Part shown: one piece after another, positions 48,972 through 58,930 of the stretch
Position numbering within the stretch: the stretch's first letter is position 1
Layout of the letters: every line of letters starts with the position of its first letter
DNA from: Mucilaginibacter lappiensis
GTDB lineage: Bacteria > Bacteroidota > Bacteroidia > Sphingobacteriales > Sphingobacteriaceae
NCBI RefSeq assembly: GCF_900155965.1
Contig: NZ_FTMG01000005.1
Coordinates: 1-64,000, forward strand
Reading direction: 5' to 3'
DNA length: 64,000 bases
The notes under the pieces: generated by a model
Told to the model about the DNA's origin: nothing
The model's database searches: none
The model's input: only the letters and a program-made list of their open reading frames with translations
Position numbers and translations under genes: made by a program

Positions 48972-50165
48972 ATGAGCGCATTAAGTACCCGGATCAATAA
49001 CTTATCCGAATCTGCAACAATTAAGATGGCCAAATTAGGCCGTGAACTTGCCGCTAAAGGTGTCGACGTGATCAGCCTTAGCTTTGGCGAACCTGACTTT
49101 CATACCCCTGAGCACATCAAGGAGGCAGCGAAGCAGGCCATGGATAAAAACTTCACCTACTACACTCCGGTGTCCGGTTACCCTGACCTGCGCAAGGCTG
49201 TTGCCGCTAAGCTGAAGAACGAGAACAACCTTGATTATGATTTCAGCCAGATCGTGGTATCAACCGGTGCCAAGCAAGCTATTGCTAATGCTGTATTGTG
49301 TTTGGTAAATCCGGGCGAAGAGGTGATCATTCCTACTCCATACTGGGTATCATACTCCGAAGTAGTAAAACTGGCCGAAGGTAAAAGCGTATTCATTAAT
49401 ACTACTGTTGAACAAAACTTTAAAATAACCCCTGAGCAACTGGAAGCGGCTATTACGCCCAAAACCAAGTTGTTCATGTTCTCCTCGCCTTGTAACCCTA
49501 CTGGTAGTGTTTACAGTAAAGATGAGCTGGAAGGATTGGCCAAAGTATTTGAAAAACATCCGCAGGTATACATCCTGAGTGATGAGATCTACGAGCACAT
49601 TAACTTTATTGATAAACATGAATCGATAGCACAGTTTGATTATATCAAAGACCGTGTAGTGATCATCAACGGATGGTCAAAAGCGTTTGCCATGACCGGC
49701 TGGAGAATTGGTTATACCGCTTCAAACTCTGAAATTGCCGCAGCTTGTGACAAAATGCAGGGTCAGATTACTTCCGGAACTTGCTCTATTACCCAGCGCG
49801 CCGGTGTGGCTGCCTACGAAGGTGGCTTAGAGTCTGTACTAGAGATGCGTGCTGCATTCAAAAAACGCCGTGACATTGTTTATAAATTATTGAGCGAAGT
49901 AGAAGGTGTTAAAGTTAACCTGCCCGATGGCGCGTTTTACTTTTTCCCTAACGTTACCTCTTTCTTTGGCAAAAGCTATAACGGCCGCACCATTAAAGAT
50001 GCCGATGAACTGAGCATTTATCTGCTGGAAGAAGGCCATGTAGCAACTGTAGGTGGTGATTCGTTCGGTGATCCGTCATCTATCCGGATCTCCTATGCTG
50101 CTGCCGAGGATAAACTGATAGAAGCCGTACGCAGGATCAAAGAGGCCTTGGGTAAATTGAAATAA
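48972..50165 (+). CDS. aspC: aspartate aminotransferase (class I PLP, Ib type)
   Basis: 397 residues. N-terminal MSALSTRINNLSESATIKMAKLGRELAAKG and VISLSFGEPDFHTPEHI fit the AspC/AspB Ib group. VSTGAKQAIANAVLCLVNPGEEVIIPTPYWVSY, SPCNPTGSVYSKDEL, LSDEIYEHINF and the PLP lysine in WSKAFAMTGWRIGY are all present, and the C-terminal RISYAAAEDKLIEAVRRI holds the substrate-binding Arg. It interconverts aspartate/oxaloacetate with glutamate/2-oxoglutarate. It is monocistronic and is followed by a REP-like element and a terminator. Confidence 0.92.
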   Translation: MSALSTRINNLSESATIKMAKLGRELAAKGVDVISLSFGEPDFHTPEHIKEAAKQAMDKNFTYYTPVSGYPDLRKAVAAKLKNENNLDYDFSQIVVSTGAKQAIANAVLCLVNPGEEVIIPTPYWVSYSEVVKLAEGKSVFINTTVEQNFKITPEQLEAAITPKTKLFMFSSPCNPTGSVYSKDELEGLAKVFEKHPQVYILSDEIYEHINFIDKHESIAQFDYIKDRVVIINGWSKAFAMTGWRIGYTASNSEIAAACDKMQGQITSGTCSITQRAGVAAYEGGLESVLEMRAAFKKRRDIVYKLLSEVEGVKVNLPDGAFYFFPNVTSFFGKSYNGRTIKDADELSIYLLEEGHVATVGGDSFGDPSSIRISYAAAEDKLIEAVRRIKEALGKLK

Positions 50166-50175
50166 CCATAAAAGT

Positions 50176-50271
50176 TTGTCATCCTGAGCGGAGCGAAGGA
50201 TCTATTGATGAACTTGCACACTAAGATATGCACATAGACTAATGGATTCTTCACTACGTTCAGAATGACAA
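50176..50271. repeat. REP-like palindromic element (GTCATCCTGAGCG type)
   Basis: Arms are TTGTCATCCTGAGCGGAGCG and CACTACGTTCAGAATGACAA, with the inner GAAGGATCTATTG / AATGGATTCTTC. It lies between convergent genes, next to a terminator. Confidence 0.85.
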
Positions 50272-50280
50272 AAGGTAAAA

Positions 50281-50319
50281 AAAGAAAGCCCCACAGTAAA
50301 ATACTGAGGGGCTTTCTTT
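50281..50319. terminator. bidirectional terminator between aspC and a beta-barrel gene
   Basis: Stem AAAGAAAGCCCC (50281-50292) with GGGGCTTTCTTT (50308-50319), topped by CAGTA/TACTG. T-runs follow on both strands. Confidence 0.9.
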
Positions 50320-50338
50320 TTAAATGGTTGTTGTAAAA

Positions 50339-50890
50339 TTACAGACCAAATCCGTAAGCTATACGTAAACCAACAGTACCATAGTTATTGCTCTGGCCCG
50401 AGTAGTTTTCATAACGTACACCTACATCCCATGATTTAGATGCATAACCTAAGCCCGGAGCAAGAATAAGCTTCGTATTCTTTGAACCATCGCCATTCGC
50501 ATAAAAATCTTTGGTTTCAAAACCGGCACCCACTTCGGCACCAAAATATAAGTTATTGGTAAAAAATGCTTTGATACCAGCTTTAACGGGAACCATACCA
50601 AAAGATGGGTATTTAGCATCCGTACCATCTCCTATTTTCTTACCAAAAAAGTTATAGTAACCAGAAGTAAGCGTTAATGCCAGGTTATTGGCTATTCCAT
50701 ATTGTAAACGCGCTGTACCACCTATACCTACGTTAGAGATATCATGCAGGTTACCTGTTGGCAATAAGCCTTCAACACCTACTCCAAAACGCAATGCGTC
50801 TTTTGGTACCGACTGCGCTTTTACATTTGTTCCGATAAATATAGCTAAGGCAGTAAACGCTCCGGCTATAATTTTTGTCATTGTTTTCAT
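50339..50890 (-). CDS. outer-membrane beta-barrel protein
   Basis: 183 residues. The signal peptide MKTMTKIIAGAFTALAIFIGTNVKAQ is followed by about eight amphipathic strands: RFGVGVEGLLPTG, GGTARLQYGIANNLALTLTSGYYNFFG, VPVKAGIKAFFTNNLYFGAEVGAGFETK, LILAPGLGYASKSWDVGVRYENYS and NYGTVGLRIAYGFGL, ending in a terminal Leu. It is an OmpW/OmpX-like small barrel of the type annotated in Bacteroidota as outer membrane beta-barrel protein. No transport or enzymatic role can be assigned. Confidence 0.82.
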   Translation of the reverse strand: MKTMTKIIAGAFTALAIFIGTNVKAQSVPKDALRFGVGVEGLLPTGNLHDISNVGIGGTARLQYGIANNLALTLTSGYYNFFGKKIGDGTDAKYPSFGMVPVKAGIKAFFTNNLYFGAEVGAGFETKDFYANGDGSKNTKLILAPGLGYASKSWDVGVRYENYSGQSNNYGTVGLRIAYGFGL

Positions 50891-51340
50891 AATTGTGCTT
50901 TTTAGTACTAACTCTACAATATTTTTATTGTATTAACACCATCTTAACAAATACTTTGCCACTATCATAAATTTTGCACGCCAGTAGTCAGCCCTTCATG
51001 ATTACTTCATGATAGCAAATAGATTTAAATCCCCCTTACCAACTGACTATCAAACCATTTAGACCATAAATCAAAAATCAATACCTTCAGTTACAAATCT
51101 TAATTCCAGATTAAAAAATCATAAAAAAGTAATCACTGACCTGGTATTTAAGTGTAGGTAAACGCCGAATTTTTGTTTGGTTTTATTAAAAAAGTCAAAA
51201 ATAAGGGCAGTCGGTCAGGGCTTATCAGAGGCCCCGCGCACAGAGGCCCATCCACCATGCTTCGACGCCGCAATGTAACACGTCATTTCATCTTAAGAGG
51301 CCCCGGATTTTAAAACTCAGCATAACATCCAATTTATCTG
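50891..51340. other. 450-base non-coding region
   Basis: No gene seen. It must hold the promoter of the beta-barrel gene at its left end. Near 51231-51303 the word AGAGGCCC occurs three times. TGACTATCAA at about 51050 recurs at about 23457 and 39214. Confidence 0.5.
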
Positions 51341-51379
51341 AAACAAAAAAGGAGAGGCGTTGCCTCTCCTTTTTTGTTT
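51341..51379. terminator. strong terminator of the RND efflux operon
   Basis: A perfect 18-bp stem (51341-51358 with 51362-51379), core GGAGAGGC-GTT-GCCTCTCC, flanked by A and T tracts, 15 bases behind the permease stop. Confidence 0.92.
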
Positions 51380-51394
51380 ATTTCCAAAGATATT

Positions 51395-54300
51395 TTAAAC
51401 CTCGGGTTCGTGCCCTTTATGCGGATCATAGTTCTTCTCCAACTCTGCTAGTTTTTCTTTACCGTAAGCAAATTTGGTAATGATAAAGAACAATACCGGC
51501 ACAATGAATATAGCCAGAGAAGTGGCTGCAAGCATACCGCCGAACACTGTCCAGCCGATAGTTTGACGGGCTACTGCACCTGCACCTGTTGCAAATAACA
51601 ATGGCGTCACACCTAATATAAATGCCAGCGATGTCATGATGATCGGCCTCAATCTCAAACGTACAGCATCTAATGTCGCTTTCTCCAGTTCCATACCGCT
51701 ATCCACACGTTCTTTGGCAAACTCCACGATCAGGATCGCATTCTTGGCCGCCAAACCGATCAAGGTTATCAAACCTATCTGCGCGTAAACGTTGTTATCA
51801 AGCTTGGCGTGGAACGATAGGAATAAAATAGCCCCGAATGCGCCGAGCGGTACAGCTAATAGTACCGAGAACGGTACCGACCAGCTCTCGTACAAAGCGG
51901 CCAGGAACAGGAACACGAAGCCGATTGACAACATAAAGATGTAAATGGTTTTTGATCCCGATAATTTTTCCTCACGGCTCAGGCCAGAAAACTCGTAGCC
52001 ATAACCTTGCGGCAATGTTTTGGCAGCTACCTCTTCCAAAGCGTTCAGCGCATCACCGCTACTGTAACCCGGTGCGGAGTTACCATCTATCTCTGCCGAA
52101 CGGAACAGGTTATAGTGTGATATTAACGGGGCGTTTTCTATTACTTTATACGTTGTTAAAGTACTTAGAGGTACCATGGTACCCGCCTGGTTACGCACAA
52201 AATACTGACCTATATTCTGGATGCTGGTTCGATAATTTGTATCAGCCTGTGCCAGTACACGGAATGTACGACCATATAAGGTCAAGTCATTAATGTAAGT
52301 ACTACCCATATAGGTTTGCAGAGCCGCGTTTACATCAGACAGCGCCACACCCAGTCTTTTGGTTTTTTCCCTGTCAATGGTGAGCTGATAAGCCGGCGTA
52401 CGCGCAGTGAAGAAGGAGAACGCTTTGGATATTTCCTTACGTTTACCTACTTCGGCAATAAAATTACGCATTACCGATTCAAAGTTCTTGATATCGCCCC
52501 CGGCTTGTTTTTCTTCCAATATAAAGGAGAAACCCGCGGTATTACCTAAACCAGGTATAGCCGGTGGTGGAATTACCACCACACTGGCCTCTTTAAACCG
52601 CGACAAGCGTTTTTGCAGCATACCTACCAACGGGAATATGGTATGCTGTTCGCCTTTACGCTGATCCCATGGTTTTAGCTGCACAAATATGGTAGCACTG
52701 TTTGATTTGGTTGCGAAGGTTACCGCATTCAAACCACCCAATGCTGCGTAATGGCCTATTTCTGGAATACTATCCAGGGTGCGCATCATTTCATGCAGTA
52801 CTTGTACAGTACGCTGTGTTGATGATGCTTCGGGCAAATCATAAGTGATATAGATACGACCATCATCCTCTGTAGGGATAAAGCCGCTCGGTTTACGCTG
52901 AAACAAAATAATGGTACCTACAATAATACATACCAGTATAATGATGATGAATTTAGAGTTTTTGATACTCTTATCAACACCGTTACGGTATCTGCCAGTA
53001 ACACGATCAAACCACGCATTGAATTTAAAGAAGAACTTATCAAGGCCTTTTGATTCCTGGTCTAATTTACGGGGTTTCAATAAGATCGTACAAAGGGCAG
53101 GCGTTAAAGAAAGCGCTACAAAAGCCGAGATCAATACAGATATAGCAATGGTGATAGCAAATTGTTGATACAAGCGCCCCACAATGCCCGGTACAAACCC
53201 TACCGGCACAAACACCGCCGCCAATATTAAGGCAATGGCTATAACCGGCGCGGATATATCACGCATGGCGTGTGTCGTAGCGTCTTTTGGCGACATCCCC
53301 TCTTCGTCCATATAATGCTGCACCGATTCTACCACCACAATGGCATCATCCACCACAATACCGATGGCCAGTACGAAACCAAACAACGTCAGCGTATTAA
53401 TGGTGAAACCTAAAGGTATAAAGAAGATGAATGTACCGATGATAGATACCGGGATAGCCAATACCGGGATAAGCGTGGTGCGCCAGCTTTGTAAAAACAG
53501 GAATACCACCACAATAACCAGCACCAGCGCAATAACCAGCGTTTCTATTACCTCTTCTACCGATACCTTTACAACCGTTATAGATTCAAAAGGCACTACA
53601 TAATCCACATCAGCAGGGAATGATTTTTTTAACCCCTCCATTGTAGAGTATACATTATCAGCAGTTTCAAGGGCATTACTGCCCGGAGCCTGATAAACCA
53701 GCAGGTAAGAAGCGCGTTTGCCATCGACAAAGGAGTTACCGGCATAGTTAAACTTACCCAACTCCACGCGGGCCACATCTTTCAGATGCACAATAGCCCC
53801 GTTACTGGGTTGTGTACGAACAATAATATTTTCAAACTCTGCCTGGCTGCTTAAACGTCCTTTCACCAAAACCGTATATTCAAATGGCTGCCCGTTTTCC
53901 TGCGGAGTTGAACCTACCGAACCGGCAGCTACCTGGGCGTTCTGTTCGGCCAAAGCTGCTGTTACATCACCCGCGGTCATACCCAATGCGGCCATTTTAT
54001 CTGGCTTAAGCCATATACGCATACTAAAGTCATCGGCACGTGTAAAAACGTCGCCCACACCTTTAGCACGTAAAAGTGCATCTCTAACAAAAACGTTGGT
54101 GTAGTTATCTAAAAAGGTAACATTATGTGAACCCTTGGGGGCGTACATAGCCACCAGCATCAAAATGCTTGGATTACGTTTACGTACGGTTAAACCCAAA
54201 CGTTGTACCTCTTGCGGCAATGTTGGTGTGGCAATCCCCACACGGTTCTGTACGTCAAGAGCGGCTATATTAATATCGGTACCCACCTCAAAGTTAACGG

Positions 54301-54574
54301 TCATGCTCATAGCGCCATTACTGGTACTGTTACTTTGCAAGTAGGTCATGCCCGGTGTACCATTCACCTGTACTTCTACAGGGGTGGCAACCGTTTGTTC
54401 AACTGTTAGCGCGTCGGCACCGGTATAAGTACCGGTGATGTTTACCGTTGGCGGTGTAATTTCCGGGTACTGACCTATGGCCAGGCTACTTATTGCCAGG
54501 ATACCAACAATTACTATCACTAAGGATATAACTATAGCGGTAACTGGTCTTCGTATAAAGGTATCTGCTATCAT
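51395..54574 (-). CDS. RND efflux permease (HAE1/AcrB type)
   Basis: 1059 residues, full length, 12 transmembrane helices with two large periplasmic loops. N-terminal MIADTFIRRPVTAIVISLVIVIVGILA is typical. TM4 carries the proton-relay Asp pair in IGIVVDDAIVVVESV. NRVGIATPTLPQEVQRLG and GLNAVTFATKSNSATIFVQLKPWDQRK are HAE1 porter-domain signatures. GLAAKNAILIVEFA lies in TM10. It exports drugs or amphiphiles in exchange for protons. It is the third gene of the TolC-like/adaptor/permease operon; the preferred substrate is unknown. Confidence 0.95.
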   Translation of the reverse strand: MIADTFIRRPVTAIVISLVIVIVGILAISSLAIGQYPEITPPTVNITGTYTGADALTVEQTVATPVEVQVNGTPGMTYLQSNSTSNGAMSMTVNFEVGTDINIAALDVQNRVGIATPTLPQEVQRLGLTVRKRNPSILMLVAMYAPKGSHNVTFLDNYTNVFVRDALLRAKGVGDVFTRADDFSMRIWLKPDKMAALGMTAGDVTAALAEQNAQVAAGSVGSTPQENGQPFEYTVLVKGRLSSQAEFENIIVRTQPSNGAIVHLKDVARVELGKFNYAGNSFVDGKRASYLLVYQAPGSNALETADNVYSTMEGLKKSFPADVDYVVPFESITVVKVSVEEVIETLVIALVLVIVVVFLFLQSWRTTLIPVLAIPVSIIGTFIFFIPLGFTINTLTLFGFVLAIGIVVDDAIVVVESVQHYMDEEGMSPKDATTHAMRDISAPVIAIALILAAVFVPVGFVPGIVGRLYQQFAITIAISVLISAFVALSLTPALCTILLKPRKLDQESKGLDKFFFKFNAWFDRVTGRYRNGVDKSIKNSKFIIIILVCIIVGTIILFQRKPSGFIPTEDDGRIYITYDLPEASSTQRTVQVLHEMMRTLDSIPEIGHYAALGGLNAVTFATKSNSATIFVQLKPWDQRKGEQHTIFPLVGMLQKRLSRFKEASVVVIPPPAIPGLGNTAGFSFILEEKQAGGDIKNFESVMRNFIAEVGKRKEISKAFSFFTARTPAYQLTIDREKTKRLGVALSDVNAALQTYMGSTYINDLTLYGRTFRVLAQADTNYRTSIQNIGQYFVRNQAGTMVPLSTLTTYKVIENAPLISHYNLFRSAEIDGNSAPGYSSGDALNALEEVAAKTLPQGYGYEFSGLSREEKLSGSKTIYIFMLSIGFVFLFLAALYESWSVPFSVLLAVPLGAFGAILFLSFHAKLDNNVYAQIGLITLIGLAAKNAILIVEFAKERVDSGMELEKATLDAVRLRLRPIIMTSLAFILGVTPLLFATGAGAVARQTIGWTVFGGMLAATSLAIFIVPVLFFIITKFAYGKEKLAELEKNYDPHKGHEPEV

Positions 54575-54600
54575 TCTGGTTGTCTTTTATAAAATACCGG

Positions 54601-55800
54601 TTACTTTCCTTGTTGTTTTCCCTGTGCTGGTGCTCCCTGACCCAGGGCAGGTGTTTTAGACGGATCGCCCAGTACAATTTTACCGCCATCGCGTAAACGC
54701 TGGAAACCTTCGGTAACCACTTTGTCGCCAGGTTCAACACCGCTCATGATCACTACATCGGTACCTACACGCGGACCTAAAAGAACTTTATGCTGTTTGG
54801 CAATGAGCGCTTCTACCTTTTCGTTATTTTTAGTTGTGTCAACAAAAGAAGTATCCTTACTTACAAACACAAAAAACTCACCCATTTGTTCGGTGATGGC
54901 TTTATAAGGAATTTGTACCCTATCACCAGATTGATTGTTGAGCACCTTAAGTACACAGCTCATACCGTCTTTTAATATACCATCCTCATTCGGAAACTGG
55001 ATCCTTACTTTAATGGTACCTGTTTGGTTATTTACACCACGGTCAATAGCTAAAACCTTACCCGGTTTATTATAAGTGGTTACCCCATCAGACATTTGCA
55101 GTTTAAAGGTTGTATCGCTGCTTGCCTGTTGCAATTTATAAAAGCGTTGAATATCCTGTTCGTTCACCACTACGTCAACGCCCATCGGGTGCTCGGCAGA
55201 TATGGTGTTCAATAAGGTAGAACCTGCTGTTACCTGCGTCCCCAGCCTCACCTGTGATATACCTATACGGCCGGTAAATGGCGCCGTAATAGTAGCATAA
55301 GAAAGATCGGTACGTGCCGATGATACCGCTGCTTTAGCCACAGCCACATCAGCTTTGCTTGTTTCATAAGCTGCAGCAGCCTGGTCAACTGTCTGACGGG
55401 CAATCGCGTCATTCTTCAACAGCATATTATAACGGTCGATATCTTTTTGCGCTTTAACCAGGTTGGCCTGCGCGCTCAGCACGTTGGCTTCTGCCTGTTG
55501 GTAAGCAGCTACGTATTTGCGTTTATCAATTTCATATAATACTTTCCCCTTCTGCACCACATCACCTTCTTTAAAAAATATGCCGGTCACAAAACCGGGC
55601 ACCTGGCTCCTGAGCTCGGTGGTATTGATAGAAACCACCGTACCCTGGAATTGATCGTAATAGATGGCCTCAGCTTTTTTAGCTTCGACTAAGTTTACAG
55701 GAGTTGGCGGCAATGGCGCATTTTGTGCACTTTTACCTTTGCAAGAAGCTAATGCCAATAAGGCGGCAGGGGCTAACCAGTATATATATCTGTTTTTCAT
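54601..55800 (-). CDS. RND efflux periplasmic adaptor (membrane fusion protein), lipoprotein
   Basis: 399 residues from MKNRYIYWLAPAALLALASCKG (lipobox LASC). In-frame upstream codons exist, but this start sets the lipoprotein signal correctly. The lipoyl halves VVSINTTELRSQVPGFVTGIFFKEGDVVQKGKVLYEID and YATITAPFTGRIGISQVRLGTQV flank an alpha-helical hairpin (about 95-165). A beta-barrel and membrane-proximal domain follow (VRIQFPNEDGILKDGMSCVL). It joins permease and TolC-like channel. It lies 26 bases upstream of the permease gene. Confidence 0.93.
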   Translation of the reverse strand: MKNRYIYWLAPAALLALASCKGKSAQNAPLPPTPVNLVEAKKAEAIYYDQFQGTVVSINTTELRSQVPGFVTGIFFKEGDVVQKGKVLYEIDKRKYVAAYQQAEANVLSAQANLVKAQKDIDRYNMLLKNDAIARQTVDQAAAAYETSKADVAVAKAAVSSARTDLSYATITAPFTGRIGISQVRLGTQVTAGSTLLNTISAEHPMGVDVVVNEQDIQRFYKLQQASSDTTFKLQMSDGVTTYNKPGKVLAIDRGVNNQTGTIKVRIQFPNEDGILKDGMSCVLKVLNNQSGDRVQIPYKAITEQMGEFFVFVSKDTSFVDTTKNNEKVEALIAKQHKVLLGPRVGTDVVIMSGVEPGDKVVTEGFQRLRDGGKIVLGDPSKTPALGQGAPAQGKQQGK

Positions 55801-55808
55801 CGTAGTGA

Positions 55809-55879
55809 TTATTCGTTGGTTGTTTGTTTCTTTAGCGGTACTCATGAGTGCTGTGCCGTTATTCGTTGGTTGTTTGTTT
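55809..55879. repeat. 21-base direct repeat in the leader of the adaptor gene
   Basis: Bases 55809-55829 and 55859-55879 are identical (TTATTCGTTGG followed by TTGTTTGTTT) and begin exactly 50 bases apart. They lie between the TolC-like stop and the adaptor start. They could be a small duplication or a regulator or RNA-binding site. Confidence 0.8.
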
Positions 55880-55903
55880 TTTTAAGGCGATCCTATCTTT
55901 CAA

Positions 55904-57247
55904 TTATTCAACATTTAATGTTCCCAAAGCCTTTTGCAGATCTATTTTGCTTGATAACAATTGGAACAATGCATTATAATAGTTTAACTCTGCAGTTCGC
56001 AGGTCTGATTGGGATACAATAACATCAAGATAAGTTTTAACACCTTCGCGATATTGCAGGCTTACTACTTTATATACGTCTTTAGCCAAATCGACGTTTT
56101 GCCTGATCAGCTGGTAGCTGGTGTAATTACTTTTGTAACTGGCCAATGCCTGCACATATTCGGTATTGATGGTATTTTTGCTGTTTTCCAGATCAAGATC
56201 GGTACGTTCAACCTGCAATTTTGCTTTGCTTAAATTCTGCAAGCGCTTTGTCCCCTGGAAAATTGGAAGATTTAAAGTAAGACCAGCATAACTTGTTGGA
56301 TATGCCTGTTTGTACAGATCAGAAAAATCATGACTTAAATAGGCCCGGTTATAACTGCCCACAGCAGACAGGGAAGGTAAAAATCCATACCTGTAATAAT
56401 TCACATTAATATTCTGTAGTACTTTATTAGTTTGCAGCAAGCGGTATTCGATACGGTTGTTTACATCTAACTGTTGATTGGTATCAATAACGGCAGCTTG
56501 TTCATAACGCGTTGAATCATAAGCCAGCGATAAATCTTTTGCTCCGCCAATGCCCATGATCTGTTTTAAATAAGCCGTTTTACTTTTGATGGCCTCTTCG
56601 GTTTGTTTACGCGTGGCTAACGAATTGTTAAGCGATATGGTAGCCTGTTTGTAATCTGTTTTATCAGATACTCCAGCCTGATACCTGTTATAGGCATCTT
56701 TCAAACTCCTTTGCAAACGGGTGATATCTTCATTGGTGATGTTCAGTTGCTTTTGAGAAAGCAATACATCAAAAAACGCTTTACTCACATCAGACACTAC
56801 ATTGATCTGACTGCTGAGGATGTTTTGTTTATAATACTGACGGGAGTATTTTGCTGTTTTAGCCGCCAATAACACATCATTATTATAAATAACCTGGCTG
56901 GCCTGTAAGCCCAGCGTTGAAAGATTGCGTATCCCGGAACTGGCCGGAAAGTTGGCACCTGATGCCCCGGCCTGTGGCGTACCCTGGAAATAATAATTAT
57001 ATATACCCGATCCGGTTATCTGAGGCAACCAGGCAGAAAGCCCTATCCTGATGTCTTTTTCATTGATCTGCTCATCAATAGAAGCCTGGCGTACAGCGGG
57101 TTGGTTTCGTAAGGCGAACTCTACACACTGTTTTAAGGAAACAGGACCGTTAATACTATCAGCTACAGTTTGTGACCAGATTGGCGAATGTAAAATTAAT
57201 GTTAAGGCGATGGTGATGAAAAATACTAAATACTTATTTTTTTTCAT
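55904..57247 (-). CDS. TolC-family outer-membrane efflux channel
   Basis: 447 residues from MKKNKYLVFFITIALTLILHSPIWSQ (signal peptide); the frame is open further upstream but without a fitting signal sequence. Two OEP repeats are present: VSLKQCVEFALRNQPAVRQASIDEQINEKDIRIGLSAWLPQITGSG and, in the second half, YRYGFLPSLSAVGSYNRAYLS with a long coiled coil and QYREGVKTYLDVIVSQSDLRTAELNYYNALFQLLSSKIDLQKALG. It forms the exit duct of the RND pump. It is first in the operon and divergent from spt. Confidence 0.93.
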   Translation of the reverse strand: MKKNKYLVFFITIALTLILHSPIWSQTVADSINGPVSLKQCVEFALRNQPAVRQASIDEQINEKDIRIGLSAWLPQITGSGIYNYYFQGTPQAGASGANFPASSGIRNLSTLGLQASQVIYNNDVLLAAKTAKYSRQYYKQNILSSQINVVSDVSKAFFDVLLSQKQLNITNEDITRLQRSLKDAYNRYQAGVSDKTDYKQATISLNNSLATRKQTEEAIKSKTAYLKQIMGIGGAKDLSLAYDSTRYEQAAVIDTNQQLDVNNRIEYRLLQTNKVLQNINVNYYRYGFLPSLSAVGSYNRAYLSHDFSDLYKQAYPTSYAGLTLNLPIFQGTKRLQNLSKAKLQVERTDLDLENSKNTINTEYVQALASYKSNYTSYQLIRQNVDLAKDVYKVVSLQYREGVKTYLDVIVSQSDLRTAELNYYNALFQLLSSKIDLQKALGTLNVE

Positions 57248-58826
<1,579 letters not shown>

Positions 58827-58836
58827 TTAAACAAAA

Positions 58837-58890
58837 AACGTCCGTGTGCGCATAGCTATTTATTAAAATAAGCTTCTGCACACGGGCGTT
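58837..58890. terminator. long hairpin between spt and the GNAT-like gene
   Basis: Stem AACGTCCGTGTGC (58837-58849) with GCACACGGGCGTT (58878-58890), with one G-U pair and a second AGCT.../...AGCT helix in the loop. It is not followed by a T-run, so it may be a partial terminator, a stability element or a processing site. Confidence 0.55.
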
Positions 58891-58930
58891 TCATATTTAC
58901 GCCTTACGCAACAATTTTATAATACTACTC

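Noticed and set aside
55664..56022. Short plus-strand frames opposite the efflux adaptor and channel genes
   Set aside because: Antisense shadows running through a duplicated leader; no coding signature.
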